Assembly: GCA_003024985.2 (NCBI GenBank)
Contig: PXIH01S0011588.1
Length of the DNA stretch: 10,846 nucleotides
From: Euperipatoides rowelli
Lineage: Eukaryota > Onychophora > Udeonychophora > Euonychophora > Peripatopsidae
Direction: 5' to 3' (one strand)
Position numbers and translations under genes: made by a program
Part shown: piece by piece, positions 1-6,880 of the stretch
How the letters are laid out: each line of letters starts with the position of its first letter
Position numbering within the stretch: the first letter of the stretch is position 1
Notes under the pieces: generated by a model
Told to the model about the DNA's origin: nothing
What the model saw: only the letters and a program-made list of their open reading frames with translations
Database searches by the model: none

Positions 1-860
1 CAAAAACTTGGCTACTTGTTTTAATATTTGGCTAATAGATTTCCAATGAAATTCGCCAAACTGCTATTAAAAAAAAAATTCCAGTCTAAACCCTGGAAAG
101 GTAAAACAAATTTTAATACCGGTAAAATAAAATAGGGAATTTGGACAGAAGTTGCATATTGCGAGCTGAAAAAATTATTATAGGCTACAATCAGAAATTA
201 TGGCTTAAATTTTGTATACAGAGTAACATACACAGACCAAGTTCTAAAAATGCTTTTTTCAGACTCAGGGGACCTCAAAACGGTAAAGAGATGATGATAA
301 CTCGATATTCGATTTTTGGGACATTGCAATACTTAAGTTAAACCTAGTAAGAAAAGTAAAAAAAGCATTTGACTGCTTTAGATAAAGTAAATTTACCACA
401 GTATGTAGTGGTAACAGTGTTGCCCATTAAATACTATGTAACACAGTGCTCCAGGTCTCCTTGCAACAGTGTGTCCCACAGTGCAAGCGTTTAATTAAAT
501 AAGGTTTTATATTAGGTTATGTAAATTAAATGAATTTACAGTTAACAAATGAGGCTATCTGGGAAAAAAATATCATTAATTGAATATGTTGCTTCTTCGA
601 AAAAAATCAACTTTACGGTATTTTAAATGAAATATTTTACGATGCAAAAACAAATTTTTAGTTACCAGAAAAGAATTGCTGCTTGAAATCATTCCAAATC
701 AGGTAGAACTGTATGAAACAAGCTAGCTGACCAACAGCTGTGACAAAGCAAGATAACCATACAAACAGCTGATGATACTATAGTCTACTCCATGCAACAC
801 TGTACCCCACCTTCCCCTATTTTATTAAATATTTCCTTATACTGTATATACGGTAATTAA
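1..860. other. AT-rich stretch without a recognisable gene
   Basis: I see no coding region or transposon end here. The only structure is small: a perfect 6-bp stem TTCCAG/CTGGAA at 79-98; several AACAGTGT-like words at about 410-485 with a reverse-complement partner (GCAACACTGT) near 795; and two CAGCTG sites at about 736 and 766. A 66-codon open frame at 141-341 has no recognisable motif and is treated as chance. Confidence 0.6.
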
Positions 861-928
861 AGGTGGACTGTTTGGTGTAGTGGAGCTGTCGTCCGCTGAC
901 CAGTATGGACACGGCAAAAAAAAAAAAA
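861..928 (+). repeat. Possible truncated tRNA-derived SINE head with A tract
   Basis: TGGTGTAGTGG at 873-883 matches an RNA polymerase III A-box (TRGYNNANNGG type). It is followed by a GC-richer stretch (GTCGTCCGCTGACC) that is out of character with the AT-rich surroundings, then by a run of 12 A at about 916-928. That order (A-box, short unique body, A-rich tail) is what a truncated tRNA-derived SINE would leave. No B-box (GGTTCGANNCC) follows at the expected distance, so it is not an intact tRNA gene, and the A-box may be chance. Confidence 0.3.
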
Positions 929-935
929 TTATATA

Positions 936-960
936 GGGGTTAATGACCCCCCCCCCCCCC
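936..960. repeat. Short hairpin running into a C14 tract
   Basis: GGGGT (936-940) pairs with ACCCC (946-950) around the loop TAATG. The right arm continues into 14 consecutive C (947-960). This is one of six runs of ten or more C or G in the window. Confidence 0.6.
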
Positions 961-975
961 ATTGTTAAATTTTTT

Positions 976-1251
976 ACAGCTCATCATTGAGTAGTGTTAA
1001 TACTAGCTTTAGAAACATTGCAATTTGTTGCCTTCACTTTCTTATCAGATGGATCCGAATATTTTTTTCACATGCCACCACCAGAGGGATTTTTACTAAA
1101 CCGTTCACCTTTGGATTCATTTTACTCCACTCTACTGTTTGTTTTGAATCTAATTTTATGAGAAAGCTACTGGAACATCTTCTTATATAAGGAGAAATAA
1201 ATTTTTTAATTGTTATATGTACAAGTTTGGATATAAGCTTATTGTATATTA
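976..1251. other. Anonymous AT-rich spacer
   Basis: No repeat end, RNA gene or plausible exon is seen. Two overlapping opposite-strand open frames cover part of it. The minus-strand one (118 codons, reaching to 1390) is kept open by the poly-G tract of the neighbouring repeat and encodes a low-complexity proline-rich start, so neither is called. Confidence 0.5.
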
Positions 1252-1626
1252 CCAGGGGCGTACCAAGATTGGGTGGTCCACTCCAGGTACCACCACAAAG
1301 GAGGGGGGGGGGGGGAGGGATGCCAAATTTATGTGAGAGGGGGCAAGGGCAAGAGGGACCCCTAACGGGGGGCAGCTTCCATACAACCATATAACAAAAA
1401 AATAATAAAGCTTATCAAATATTCAAAACTAAATAATTTGTCCTTTTGTCATTAAGTCGTCTAGCCCCCCCCCCCTAAAAAAGCTTATCAAAATAAATAA
1501 GTTGTCCTTTTTGTCTTTAAAACACCCATACAGTCAAAAAAAAAACTTATCAAAATACTTACAACAAAAATATGAACAAGACACCAATGGAGGGGGTGTC
1601 AAGACTAAGAGTAGGTTATGCCCTGG
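1252..1626. mobile_element. Probable non-autonomous DNA element with CCAGGGG-type inverted ends
   Basis: The left end reads CCAGGGGCGTACCAAG. The reverse complement of the right end reads CCAGGGCATAACCTACTC, so the two ends are imperfect inverted repeats. Ends close to CCAGGGGCGTA are familiar from many animal interspersed repeats rich in G runs, and this copy has 13 G at 1303-1315 and 11 C at 1465-1475. No clear target-site duplication is visible, so the superfamily is left open. Inside are three spaced direct repeats (separate entry). The word CATACAACC at 1380-1388 recurs at 6807-6815, suggesting a related copy there. Confidence 0.45.
1408..1555 (+). repeat. Three degenerate direct repeats of about 62-73 bp
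   Basis: AAGCTTATCAAA starts at 1408 and again at 1481, and the related AAACTTATCAAA recurs around 1543. Spacings are 73 and then about 62 bp. The first two units also share a downstream stretch of the form AATAA-TTTGTCCTTTTGTC. The poly-C tract at 1465-1475 sits at the junction of units one and two. This is a local duplication inside the CCAGGGG-ended element. Confidence 0.6.
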
Positions 1627-2156
1627 GTAGGCCACTGTTAATAATACGGTAGGCCAACATTATCCACTTCCCCTATACCCTAATACAGTATGCAGAAATG
1701 CATATACGATTTAACTGTAGGCCTACAGTCTAATAAGCCTAGTCAGACAAAACTAGGAATCTCTGAATTTACAATATTTATCAGATCAACAATCAAGATC
1801 TGTAAGAAAAATCAATGCCATTGCAATTTTTTTCCTGAGGAAACGGAAAATTTGTGAAAATATTTTTCAAATATTTGAATCTTAATGTTTCACGTATATT
1901 TTACGTAAACTTGCACACTTTCTGTTATTTTAGTCAGATGTAATGAACGTACAGTATATATAAGACACGGACAAAGTCTGGATCTGGCTAGTTCATTATA
2001 TACATTTTTCAACTTTTACCACTAGGTGGAAGTACCGTAGTTCTACTACAGTAAGTTTATATAAAGATGCAGAACTAAAACCTGTTAGCCTACTTGTTTT
2101 ATATAGCCTATACTTATAATTTTTTTAAAATAGTGAATGGTATGTCACATTCAACC
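1627..2156. other. AT-rich spacer with isolated motifs only
   Basis: No gene is recognised. TACAGTA words occur at about 1684, 1950 and 2047, and TAGGCCTA occurs near 1718. A TATATAAG at 1957-1964 resembles a TATA box but has no recognisable transcript downstream. CCACTAGGTGGAAG at 2019-2032 resembles the core of the animal insulator protein CTCF's binding motif except for one core base. Confidence 0.5.
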
Positions 2157-2467
2157 CCTTTGAATGCTGTCAAAAGTAGGCACCGCCCCTATTTCTCAGA
2201 CAAAGTTAGAGTGTGTCATTATCACTCAAACTTTTAGACCATTCTGAAAGAAAGCCAAGCTGAGTCACATGAAACTTAACCCCACCCCCCTATTAGTTTT
2301 TACCTCATCTAAAGTTCAGGAAAGGATTTGCATGTAATCCAAATAAGTGAGCCTGGGCAGTGTGCACAATGCATTGTGGTAAATCTAAAGTTCATTAGTA
2401 TGGTGTCACCCCCCCCCCCCCACCAAGGAATGATAGTGTGCATGCGCATATGATTGGCATTTTACAG
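2157..2467 (+). mobile_element. Family B TA-flanked MITE, copy 1 (degenerate)
   Basis: This copy aligns with the element at 8073-8483. Shared landmarks in order are: the GAATGC end at 2162; AAAGTTAG near 2201; GTGTGTCAT near 2212; TTCTGAAAGAAA-CCAAGCTG near 2243; TAGTTTTTACCTCATC near 2294; GGTAAATCTAAAGTTCATTA near 2379; and the right end TGATTGGCATTTTACAG followed by TA. The right terminus reads, on the minus strand, TA-CTGTAAAATGCCAATCA. The left terminus has decayed and its first base is placed by alignment. A 13-C tract (2409-2421) replaces a broken C/T-rich stretch of the other copy. TA flanks and short inverted ends fit a Tc1/mariner-type non-autonomous element, but no transposase remains. 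Confidence 0.6.
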
Positions 2468-2953
2468 TAATTCAATGAAATATTTTAGTTTAGTAAATTA
2501 AATTTTCTACATTGTCCTAAACTTGTAATATAGGGCCCAGCTTACTCTAAAAATACATTTTTTTTCATATTTTTCTTCTTTTTTTACTTTTAAGTTTCCT
2601 AGTAGAAAATGGCTAGAGATTTAAAAGAAGACATTATAACTGGGAATCAGAGTCAGTTCAGAAATGATGGAGGGTTTTGTGAAAAAATGATAGCAAAATA
2701 GGCCCTATTCTACGACAAGCAGCTAAAGACTTTCAATATATTTAAAAATCGACCTTAGATAGAAGTGTTTATTAGATAAAACTGTATGATGTTCTCCATA
2801 TTAGCAACATGTGTCTGATAATGACCTTTATGCAGGACCTCCCACATCAGGCTAACAGGGGGCTTCGGGACTGGAAATCCAGGCGGGACCCCGGCACCAG
2901 TCCCTTATAATTTTGATAGCCTAAGCTTTTTTTTTTTTTTAGTATATAACCTA
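2468..2953. other. AT-rich spacer
   Basis: No gene or repeat end is recognised. There is a T-rich patch at 2558-2593 and a T14 run ending at 2940. GGGGGCTTCGGGACTGG near 2857 is locally GC-rich and may belong to an unrecognised repeat, but I found no second copy in the window. Confidence 0.45.
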
Positions 2954-3220
2954 CGGTAAAACCCCTCCAGTCCGAATTAATCTGGACCAAGCTTTGTTTG
3001 GACTGTCAAGTTGTTTAGATTGTACAGAATTTCTATATAATCCATTAAAAAAAAATTGTATATAAGCTGCAGGACAATGGTAGGTCTGAGATCCAGATGC
3101 TATAGTATTATCGTCTGGATCTCAGACCTACATTTTCCTGCATTTTTTGTTTTCATTTATTTTTATGTTGACTGGGTGGACTTTTGGACTGGAGGGGTTC
3201 GAACTGGCGAGGTTTTACTG
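2954..3220 (+). mobile_element. Family A pogo/Tigger-like MITE, copy 1
   Basis: A 267-bp element bounded by TA at 2952-2953 and 3221-3222. The left end CGGTAAAACCCCTCCAGTCC and the reverse complement of the right end (CAGTAAAACCTCGCCAGTTC) are inverted repeats. Ends of the form CAGTA-AACCTC with a TA duplication are characteristic of pogo/Tigger members of Tc1/mariner. No transposase is encoded, so it is non-autonomous. The body holds a strong hairpin (3079-3131). The right end carries two tandem versions of the ACCTC-CCAGT-GAA motif while the left carries one. Two further copies on the same strand lie at 3895 and 5633. Two overlapping open frames near 3056-3426 run through this element and are not genes. 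Confidence 0.8.
3079..3131. repeat. Internal hairpin of family A copy 1
   Basis: GGTAGGTCTGAGATCCAGAT starting at 3079 pairs with CTGGATCTCAGACCTAC, ending at 3131, across a 12-base loop. The stem has one mismatched pair near its tip: T on the left, G on the right. Outer bases GCAGGA (3069-3074) and TCCTGC (3136-3141) extend the foldback. Confidence 0.85.
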
Positions 3221-3894
3221 TACGTAGTATCTTATGTAGTTTGGTTATCCATGTGGAGCATCCCCTGGCCCAGGCCTTGGGACTACATCCACAACCAACC
3301 TTTCTTGTGGGGCATTGCCTTTATAATAATTTAACATTAACACATATAGAGTACTACTTGTTATTAGTACCGGTAGGTCTTAACATGTACTTCTTTTGTT
3401 GTACCTCAAGGCAAATCTCAATTTGACATCATATATTAGACAGCTTATCCATCATCATGGTACCTAAGGCACATGTTGAGTCTTAATTGTAGCTCGCATG
3501 CAGCATTCCTTATTGACTTCAGTGCACTACATTGATATGATAGCCTGAATGACAACCTTGACCTTTACTCTGCAGTAAACCTCCAGTCTTCTTAAACTTA
3601 TTCATCCATGCAAGGATTGCAGCTCCACCTGGTGCTTTTTTCCAAAACGCTGTCTGATATTTGTGTTGGGCAGTTACTGGACATTTCATTTCGGCCAGTC
3701 ACATAACATTATTTTTTTTGTATTGACACCATTTGCATTAAAAATGCTTTGTGGCGCCATCTATTGAACAAAAAAATGAGTTGATAAACAAATGGTTTGT
3801 GGATACAACTTTTGGTTCATGAGTTATGTTAAATTGTTATAAAAGTAATTCTGAAGTCATCTTGTACAGCAAAAATGAAACGGCATCAAAGATA
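3221..3894. other. Spacer between family A copies 1 and 2
   Basis: No gene is recognised. GTGGCGCCATCTATTGAAC at 3751-3769 stands out from the AT-rich surroundings. On the minus strand its core (3754-3767) fits the CTCF-type consensus apart from two leading positions. The rest has no second copy in the window. Confidence 0.45.
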
Positions 3895-4197
3895 CAGTAC
3901 AACCCCTCTAGTTTGAAATAATCTGGACCAAGCCCTGTTTGGACAATCGAGTCATTCGGATTGTACAGAATTTCTATATAATCCATTTAAAAAATTTATT
4001 TTGATAGTCTATTCTAATAGGCAGCAGGATAATGGTAGGTCTGAAATCCAGATGCTAGAGTGCTAGCGTCTATCTCAGACCTATCATTTAACTTCAGCCT
4101 ATTAGACAATCAAAAAAAAAATTTTTTTCTTTTATTTTTATGTTAGGACTGGGCGGAGTTTCGGACTGGAGAGGTTCAAACTGGTGAGGTTTTACTG
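3895..4197 (+). mobile_element. Family A pogo/Tigger-like MITE, copy 2
   Basis: At 303 bp this is the longest copy. TA precedes it at 3893-3894; the right flank is CA (4198-4199), consistent with one mutation of the TA duplication. The left end CAGTACAACCCCTCTAG and the right end GGTGAGGTTTTACTG are the inverted termini. It shares with copy 1 the stretches AATCTGGACCAAGC, GATTGTACAGAATTTCTATA, the central hairpin, and ATTTTTATGTT before the right end. Its foldback is longer than in copy 1: TAATAGG (4015-4021) pairs with CCTATTA (4098-4104). The hairpin arms have decayed (one G to A on the left, two bases lost on the right), suggesting an older copy. Confidence 0.8.
4034..4084. repeat. Internal hairpin of family A copy 2, decayed
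   Basis: The left arm GGTAGGTCTGAAATCCAGAT starts at 4034. The right arm TATCTCAGACCTATC lacks two G of the consensus CTGGATCTCAG. The centre GCTAG-AGT-GCTAGC is itself partly palindromic. Confidence 0.75.
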
Positions 4198-4349
4198 CAC
4201 TTTGAACTAACTAGATTCCAAACTCAGGACTTTTCATTTCATTGTGCAATCGCTTTAAGATAAAAGCCATAGAATTTGAATGTTTCCATGTGTACCAGAA
4301 AATATTTATACAATGCCAAATCATTAATAAGTCAAGGCCAGTAATTCCA

Positions 4350-5036
4350 GTTTGACAGAGTTAAAACAATTTAAGTCTTGTGCGTTGGTAACATTAAAAC
4401 TTTCTAAGACTTGGGTGACAGAGTTAAAACATTTTTAGTCATGGATGAAAGGGTTAAACATTTCTAAGTCTTGAGTGACAAGGTTGATAGGATTAAAACT
4501 TTCTAAATATTTATTGGGTGACAGTTTTAAACCTTAAAATAAATCTTGGATAGGCAGGGTTAAAAATCTTGGTTAAAACCTTTTTAGTCTTGGGTTACAG
4601 GGTTAATATCTTCTAAGCCTTGGGTAACAGGGTTTAAAACTTTTTAAGTCTTGGATGTCATAGCTAATATATATATATATATATGACATGTGTAACAGAG
4701 TTAAATTCTTTTAAGTCTTGGATGACAGGGTTAAAACGCTTGGGCCTAGTGAAAGTTAAAATCTTTTAAATCTTGGATGACAGTTTAAAAGCCTTGGTTA
4801 GACAGAGTTAAAACCTCTTATATTTTGGATAACATAGTGTTAAAACCTTTCAAGTCATCGGGTGACAGGGTTAATAGTTAATACAAGTCTTGGTTGACAG
4901 GATTTAAAATTTTCTAAGTAAGATTGGGTAACAAATTTAAAATCTTTTAAGCTTTGGATGACTGAGTTAAATCTTTTGAAGTCTTGGGTAACAAGGTTAA
5001 ACCTTCTAAGTCTGGGTGACAGGTTTAAAACCTTCT
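4350..5036 (+). repeat. Degenerate minisatellite, about 22 units of about 30 bp
   Basis: The phrase GTCTTGGGTGACAGGG-TTAAAAC and variants repeat along nearly 690 bp. Anchors such as TTTGACAGAG (4351), CTTGGGTGACAGAG (about 4410), CTTGGGTAACAGGG (about 4619), CTTGGATGACAGGG (about 4717) and GTCTGGGTGACAGG (about 5010) recur. Unit lengths vary and many units carry substitutions or small indels, so the array is old rather than freshly expanded. The period is not a clean multiple of three and no long open frame spans it, so it does not encode a repeat protein. An (AT)9 tract interrupts it at 4667-4684. Confidence 0.85.
4667..4684. repeat. (AT)9 microsatellite inside the minisatellite
   Basis: Nine uninterrupted AT units lie within one 30-bp unit, after GATGTCATAGCTA and before GACATG. 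GTCATA and TATGAC on the two sides make the tract the centre of a small palindrome. Confidence 0.85.
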
Positions 5037-5307
5037 ATATGCCCAGACTTTATAATGTCAATATCATCCCTAATGGACCAGGTAAAAATTATGGCATGTC
5101 AGGGATTGAATTCCACCAATTTTTTAAGTAGCCAGGTCGGGCTACTGCCATATGAAATTTGGTAGCCCATAGAACATTTTGGTGGCCCGACTAACGAGAT
5201 GTCTGGGAATTTTAAAATTAAAACAGCAGCCAAACTTAAAAATTTAATCAAATAATAGATTAAATTATTAGAATTTAATGACATACGGAAAATAACGTAA
5301 TTTCTTT

Positions 5308-5344
5308 AGGCTAATTTTGGTACCTTACTGTACCAAATTAGCCT
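5308..5344. repeat. Hairpin, 15 paired bases with one bulge
   Basis: AGGCTAATTTTGGTAC (5308-5323) pairs with GTACCAAATTAGCCT (5330-5344) around the loop CTTACT. The only defect is one extra T on the left arm. It has no T run after it and no neighbouring gene, so it is not called a terminator. Confidence 0.85.
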
Positions 5345-5632
5345 CTAGAGGATGATGTGTTTACAATTAGCAACAGTGGCAGTATATTTCTACACAATAT
5401 TTTCTCAAAAAAATAAAAGGAGGACCAACAACAGAGGAAACAAGCTTTTGTGGAGACAAAATAAGCTTTAAACAACATACTATATACCGCGTAGTGAATT
5501 TTTAAAATATATTTTTAATAAATTATGAGATGGCTCTTCGACAGCGTGTAAAAATTTTAAAATCACAATGTCAACACGCGGAAACTTATTCTAGTTAAGT
5601 AGATTATAATAAATTATATATTATTATATATA

Positions 5633-5815
5633 CAGTAAAACCCCTCTAGTCCAAATTGTACAGAATTTATAATCCATTAAAAAAAAATTAGTATCTATTG
5701 GTAGGTCTGAGATCCAGACGTTAGTATTCTAGCATCTGGATCTCAGACCTACCATTAGATGATTAATTTTTTTTTTTTCGGACTGGATGGATCGAACTGG
5801 TGGGGTCTTACTCTG
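5633..5815 (+). mobile_element. Family A pogo/Tigger-like MITE, copy 3, internally deleted
   Basis: At 183 bp this is the shortest copy, flanked by TA at 5631-5632 and 5816-5817. The left end is CAGTAAAACCCCTCTAGTCC. The right end TGGGGTCTTACTCTG is slightly decayed. Relative to copies 1 and 2 it lacks about 45 bp on the left, between the terminal inverted repeat and TTGTACAGAATTT. The internal hairpin is intact and its centre reads as if inverted relative to the other copies (see findings). The insertion lies in a TA-rich patch inside the hAT-like element. A 91-codon frame starting at 5759 runs out of this element through unrelated repeats and is not a gene. Confidence 0.8.
5700..5753. repeat. 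Internal hairpin of family A copy 3
   Basis: GGTAGGTCTGAGATCCAGAC from 5700 pairs with its complement ending at 5753; the 21-bp stem has one mismatch, around the loop TTAGTATTCTAG. Outer sequence (5684-5699 and 5754-5768) adds weaker pairing. Confidence 0.9.
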
Positions 5816-5980
5816 TATATATTGTTAAATAATTTATCGTTAATTTCAAGAAGCAATTTTTTTTTTGGTAGATATGGGCTACCGGGCTACCATGAAATTC
5901 GAGCCCTGCATGTTCTGTGTAGGAATTTTATCTTACGATTCATACATTTTTTAAAATATTTATTATCAAATCATATCCTG

Positions 5981-6085
5981 CAGCGTGTAATTGTTAAACA
6001 AGTGTGCCGTCATCACAAATTTTTTGGTTTCTGAAAAGAATCCAAGCTGTGCCACGCAACAGCACCCCTTAGTTTTTACCTCGCT
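5981..6085 (+). mobile_element. Family B element, internal fragment (copy 2)
   Basis: AAACAAGTGTGCCGTCATCACAAA, GAATCCAAGCTGTGCCACGC and AACAGCACCCCTTAGTTTTTAC follow in the same order as in the copy at 8073-8483. Similarity fades on both sides and neither terminal inverted repeat is present, so this is a truncated relic. Two overlapping open frames cross it in different phases and are not genes. Confidence 0.65.
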
Positions 6086-6574
6086 GTTTGAAGAATACTT
6101 TGGATTCTTTTTTTTTAATCTTTTCCTGAGTTTATACATTGCTATTTATCTTCACATTTCTGGTGTAGCCAATATGGGGCTGTCCAATTCTTTCTTTAGG
6201 TTGTCATTCCAGGTGCAGAATTGATTTCCTGCCTTCTTTTATGGTGCTTATATGCATAGTGCCACTGCTATCCTGCTTCTATTTGCATTTCAAAATGGTG
6301 TTGCTCTCCCACTCCATGCCTTCAATTCAAATCTCTCATATAGCCTAATATTTTCCACCACTCTCATGCCTAATATTTTACTTTTTCTACTTAAATTAAC
6401 TTTATAAATCTAAATAAACTAAGCTTTTCACTTAGATTTTATAAATTTATATAAGTTTTTAAAACTTCTTAAGAGCCCATGCATTTTAACCTTAAATCTC
6501 TAGACAGCTGCACAGTTCTTCCGACTTCAGCTTCAAAATAAAACTTATAACTTATTATTAAATAGGCTACAGCC
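6086..6574. other. T-rich spacer
   Basis: No gene is recognised. CCTAATATTTT occurs twice in 40 bp (about 6344 and 6369). ATAAATCTAA near 6404 and TTAGATTTTAT near 6432 form a weak inverted repeat. Confidence 0.45.
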
Positions 6575-6624
6575 AAACTTGGGCGTCAATAGAAAGGGGA
6601 GCAAAGTTAGGCAGGCCCAACCAT

Positions 6625-6803
6625 CTGGAAAAATGAGGCCAACCAAAAATGTAGGCTAGGTATTTAATATAAAGTTGCAAGAGGGAAGTACTGTATATAG
6701 TCCCCCCCCCCTCCCCTGGAAAAATTTGATAAAAAATGTAGGTTAGGTATTCAATATAAAGCTGGCATTTGTTAATATTATTCCAAGTGTGACATATCCA
6801 AAC
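6625..6803 (+). repeat. Two tandem units of about 90 bp
   Basis: CTGGAAAAAT occurs at 6625 and 6716. ATGTAGG-TAGGTATT-AATATAAAG occurs at 6649 and 6737. Spacings are 91 and 88 bp. The second half of each unit has diverged. Confidence 0.7.
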
Positions 6804-6815
6804 GTCCATACAACC

Positions 6816-6841
6816 AAAAAAAAAAACCCCCCCCCCCCCCC
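6816..6841. repeat. A11 run joined directly to C15 run
   Basis: Eleven A followed without a break by fifteen C. It is the longest C run in the window. Confidence 0.9.
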
Positions 6842-6880
6842 ATTTGCATTTTTTTTCTGCAGATGCCCATGCAGCCAAAC

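Larger units (their letters stand above)
5100..5908. mobile_element. Probable non-autonomous hAT-like element, interrupted by a MITE
   Basis: The left end starts CAGGGATTGAATTCC. The reverse complement of the right end starts CAGGGCTCGAATTTC, matching 12 of 15 positions. Both are followed inward by GGTAGCCC/GGGCTAC subrepeats (5131-5188 and 5876-5890). CAGGG-TCGAA ends with such subterminal repeats are typical of animal hAT elements. The expected 8-bp target duplication is not clear: the flanks TGGCATGT and CATGTTCT share only CATGT and not in register. The two ends could therefore belong to separate copies. The family A MITE at 5633-5815 lies inside. No transposase frame is visible; a 61-codon minus-strand frame at 5099-5284 only covers the left terminus. 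Confidence 0.5.
6575..6880. mobile_element. C-tract-rich repeat, possibly related to the one at 1252-1626
   Basis: CTTGGGCGTCAATAG opens the region. It carries CATACAACC followed by an A11 run and then a C15 run (6807-6841); CATACAACC is also present at 1380. A second C run lies at 6702-6711. Two tandem units of about 90 bp sit inside (separate entry). Clear inverted ends or target duplications are not visible, so its limits are approximate. A minus-strand frame of 103 codons covers it only because C runs read as glycine runs. Confidence 0.4.

Noticed and set aside
1034-1390. Minus-strand open frame of 118 codons
   Set aside because: It is kept open by the G13 tract, which reads as a proline run, and crosses the end of a repeat. 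It has no domain and no splice or start context.
1957-1964. TATA-box promoter
   Set aside because: TATATAAG is expected by chance in AT-rich DNA and no transcript, initiator or exon is seen downstream.
3196-3206. GGTTCGAACTGG resembling a tRNA T-loop/B-box
   Set aside because: It lies in the right terminal repeat of family A, its equivalents in the other two copies vary, and no cloverleaf or A-box precedes it.
3056-3426. Overlapping plus-strand frames, one rich in hydrophobic residues
   Set aside because: They start within the family A MITE and overlap in two phases; the apparent membrane-like composition comes from T-rich DNA.
4350-5036. CRISPR-like array
   Set aside because: Unit length is near 30 bp, but there are no unique spacers: the variation is spread over the whole unit. 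The surroundings are animal-type repeat DNA.
4350-5036. Interstitial telomeric repeat, because AGGGTTA recurs
   Set aside because: The word occurs once per 30-bp unit, not as tandem TTAGGG.
5759-6224. Two overlapping plus-strand frames
   Set aside because: They run from MITE through hAT-like terminus and a family B fragment, so the protein would be a patchwork of unrelated non-coding repeats.
6567-6878. Minus-strand open frame of 103 codons
   Set aside because: Its glycine run is the C tract of a transposon-like repeat, and the frame contains both 90-bp tandem units with frame-independent divergence.
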